Source of the DNA: an uncultured Naasia sp.
Lineage (GTDB): Bacteria; Actinomycetota; Actinomycetes; Actinomycetales; Microbacteriaceae
DNA length: 64,000 nucleotides
Direction of reading: 5' to 3'
NCBI GenBank assembly: GCA_913778905.1
Contig: CAJYYA010000010.1
Coordinates: 434,001-498,000, forward strand
A model generated the notes under the pieces. The model did no database searches. It was not told the origin of the DNA and saw only the letters and a list, made by a program, of their open reading frames with translations. This document shows, piece after piece, positions 63,738 to 64,000 of this stretch (its first letter is position 1; every line of letters starts with the position of its first letter). A program made the position numbers and the translations under genes.

Positions 63738-64000
63738 GTGAAGATTCGCAGCACCACAGCAGCCATCGCGGCGTCAGCCGCCTCCATCCTCCTTCTCGCC
63801 GGATGCGCGAGCGGGTCCACCCCGAGCTCCTACCAGGCCGGGGGCTCGGCCGGCGGCGCCTTCCCGGTGACCGTGACGCACGAGTTCGGCGAGACGACCG
63901 TCGACGCGCAGCCGGCGAAGGTCGCGGCGACCGCTTTCGGCAACGCCGATTTCCTTCTCTCCCTCGGCGTCGCCCCCGTGGGCATGCCCGCCGCGAGCTG
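63738..64000 (+). CDS. Iron-siderophore ABC transporter substrate-binding lipoprotein, partial
   Basis: Only the first 87 residues are in the window. They show a basic start (MKIRSTTAAIAASAASILLL), lipobox LAGC, a Ser/Gly linker, then FPVTVTHEFGETTVDAQPAK and FGNADFLLSLGVAPVGMPAA. This is the FecB/FepB-type opening. The GTG follows the iron box directly with no ribosome-binding site, as expected for a leaderless message. The gene continues beyond the right edge. Confidence 0.9.
   Translation, partial: MKIRSTTAAIAASAASILLLAGCASGSTPSSYQAGGSAGGAFPVTVTHEFGETTVDAQPAKVAATAFGNADFLLSLGVAPVGMPAAS

Overview
The window is high-GC DNA from an actinobacterium, most likely of the Microbacteriaceae. The support is the gene order tlyA-nadK-recN-pyrG-NUDIX-xerD-parA-scpA-scpB-rluB-tyrA-cmk-der, frequent GTG starts, ATGA/GTGA stop-start overlaps, leaderless-looking promoters and actinobacterial LexA and DtxR/IdeR type boxes. 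The genus cannot be fixed from the sequence alone.

Layout. (1) 1-3480: tail of a probable acyltransferase, a BCCT osmolyte transporter, a lipoprotein, a DUF1304 membrane protein and tRNA-Pro(GGG). (2) 3480-21800: an accessory island of visibly lower GC lying directly 3' of the tRNA. It holds mainly genome-conflict genes: a DUF1883-TIR protein with an unknown helical protein and a GIY-YIG protein in one operon; an interrupted zinc-ribbon gene; an unknown gene paired with an XRE-ImmA/IrrE protease; a second operon with a CAP12-type TIR protein, a zinc-ribbon protein and a GIY-YIG protein; a relic of an antitoxin-like gene; a tightly overlapping trio of type III-like methyltransferase, helicase-nuclease and PHP-SMC ATPase; a small membrane protein; a DUF2971 protein; and a broken HTH/recombinase-like gene at the right end. 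No intact integrase or direct-repeat attR was found. (3) 22024-28617: chromosomal genes, including a kinase-aminotransferase fusion, PadR, an ABC1 kinase, PspC and DUF2945, with REP-like repeats. (4) 28839-39644: a nine-gene sugar operon (binding protein, ATPase, two permeases, DhaK, DhaL, BtpA, FGGY kinase, M29 aminopeptidase) with a divergent DeoR regulator. (5) 39690-48180: a LexA-box gene, a TetR/MFS pair, thioredoxin, a NarL-type two-component system followed by a two-gene ABC-2 exporter, a stress-type SDR and REP elements. (6) 48174-63648: the conserved housekeeping cluster on the minus strand, with a GAF-containing Ser/Thr kinase lying between der and cmk. (7) 63714-64000: the start of an iron-siderophore binding lipoprotein behind a DtxR-type box.

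How it works together. The island looks like a defence island. The Mod-Res-PHP/SMC trio is probably one machine that marks host DNA and attacks unmarked DNA, and two unrelated TIR operons sit beside it. A striking point is that three island genes are cut by an in-frame TAG although their frames continue sensibly beyond it. The sugar operon imports an unidentified carbohydrate and phosphorylates ketose intermediates using a split dihydroxyacetone-kinase-like enzyme and an FGGY kinase.
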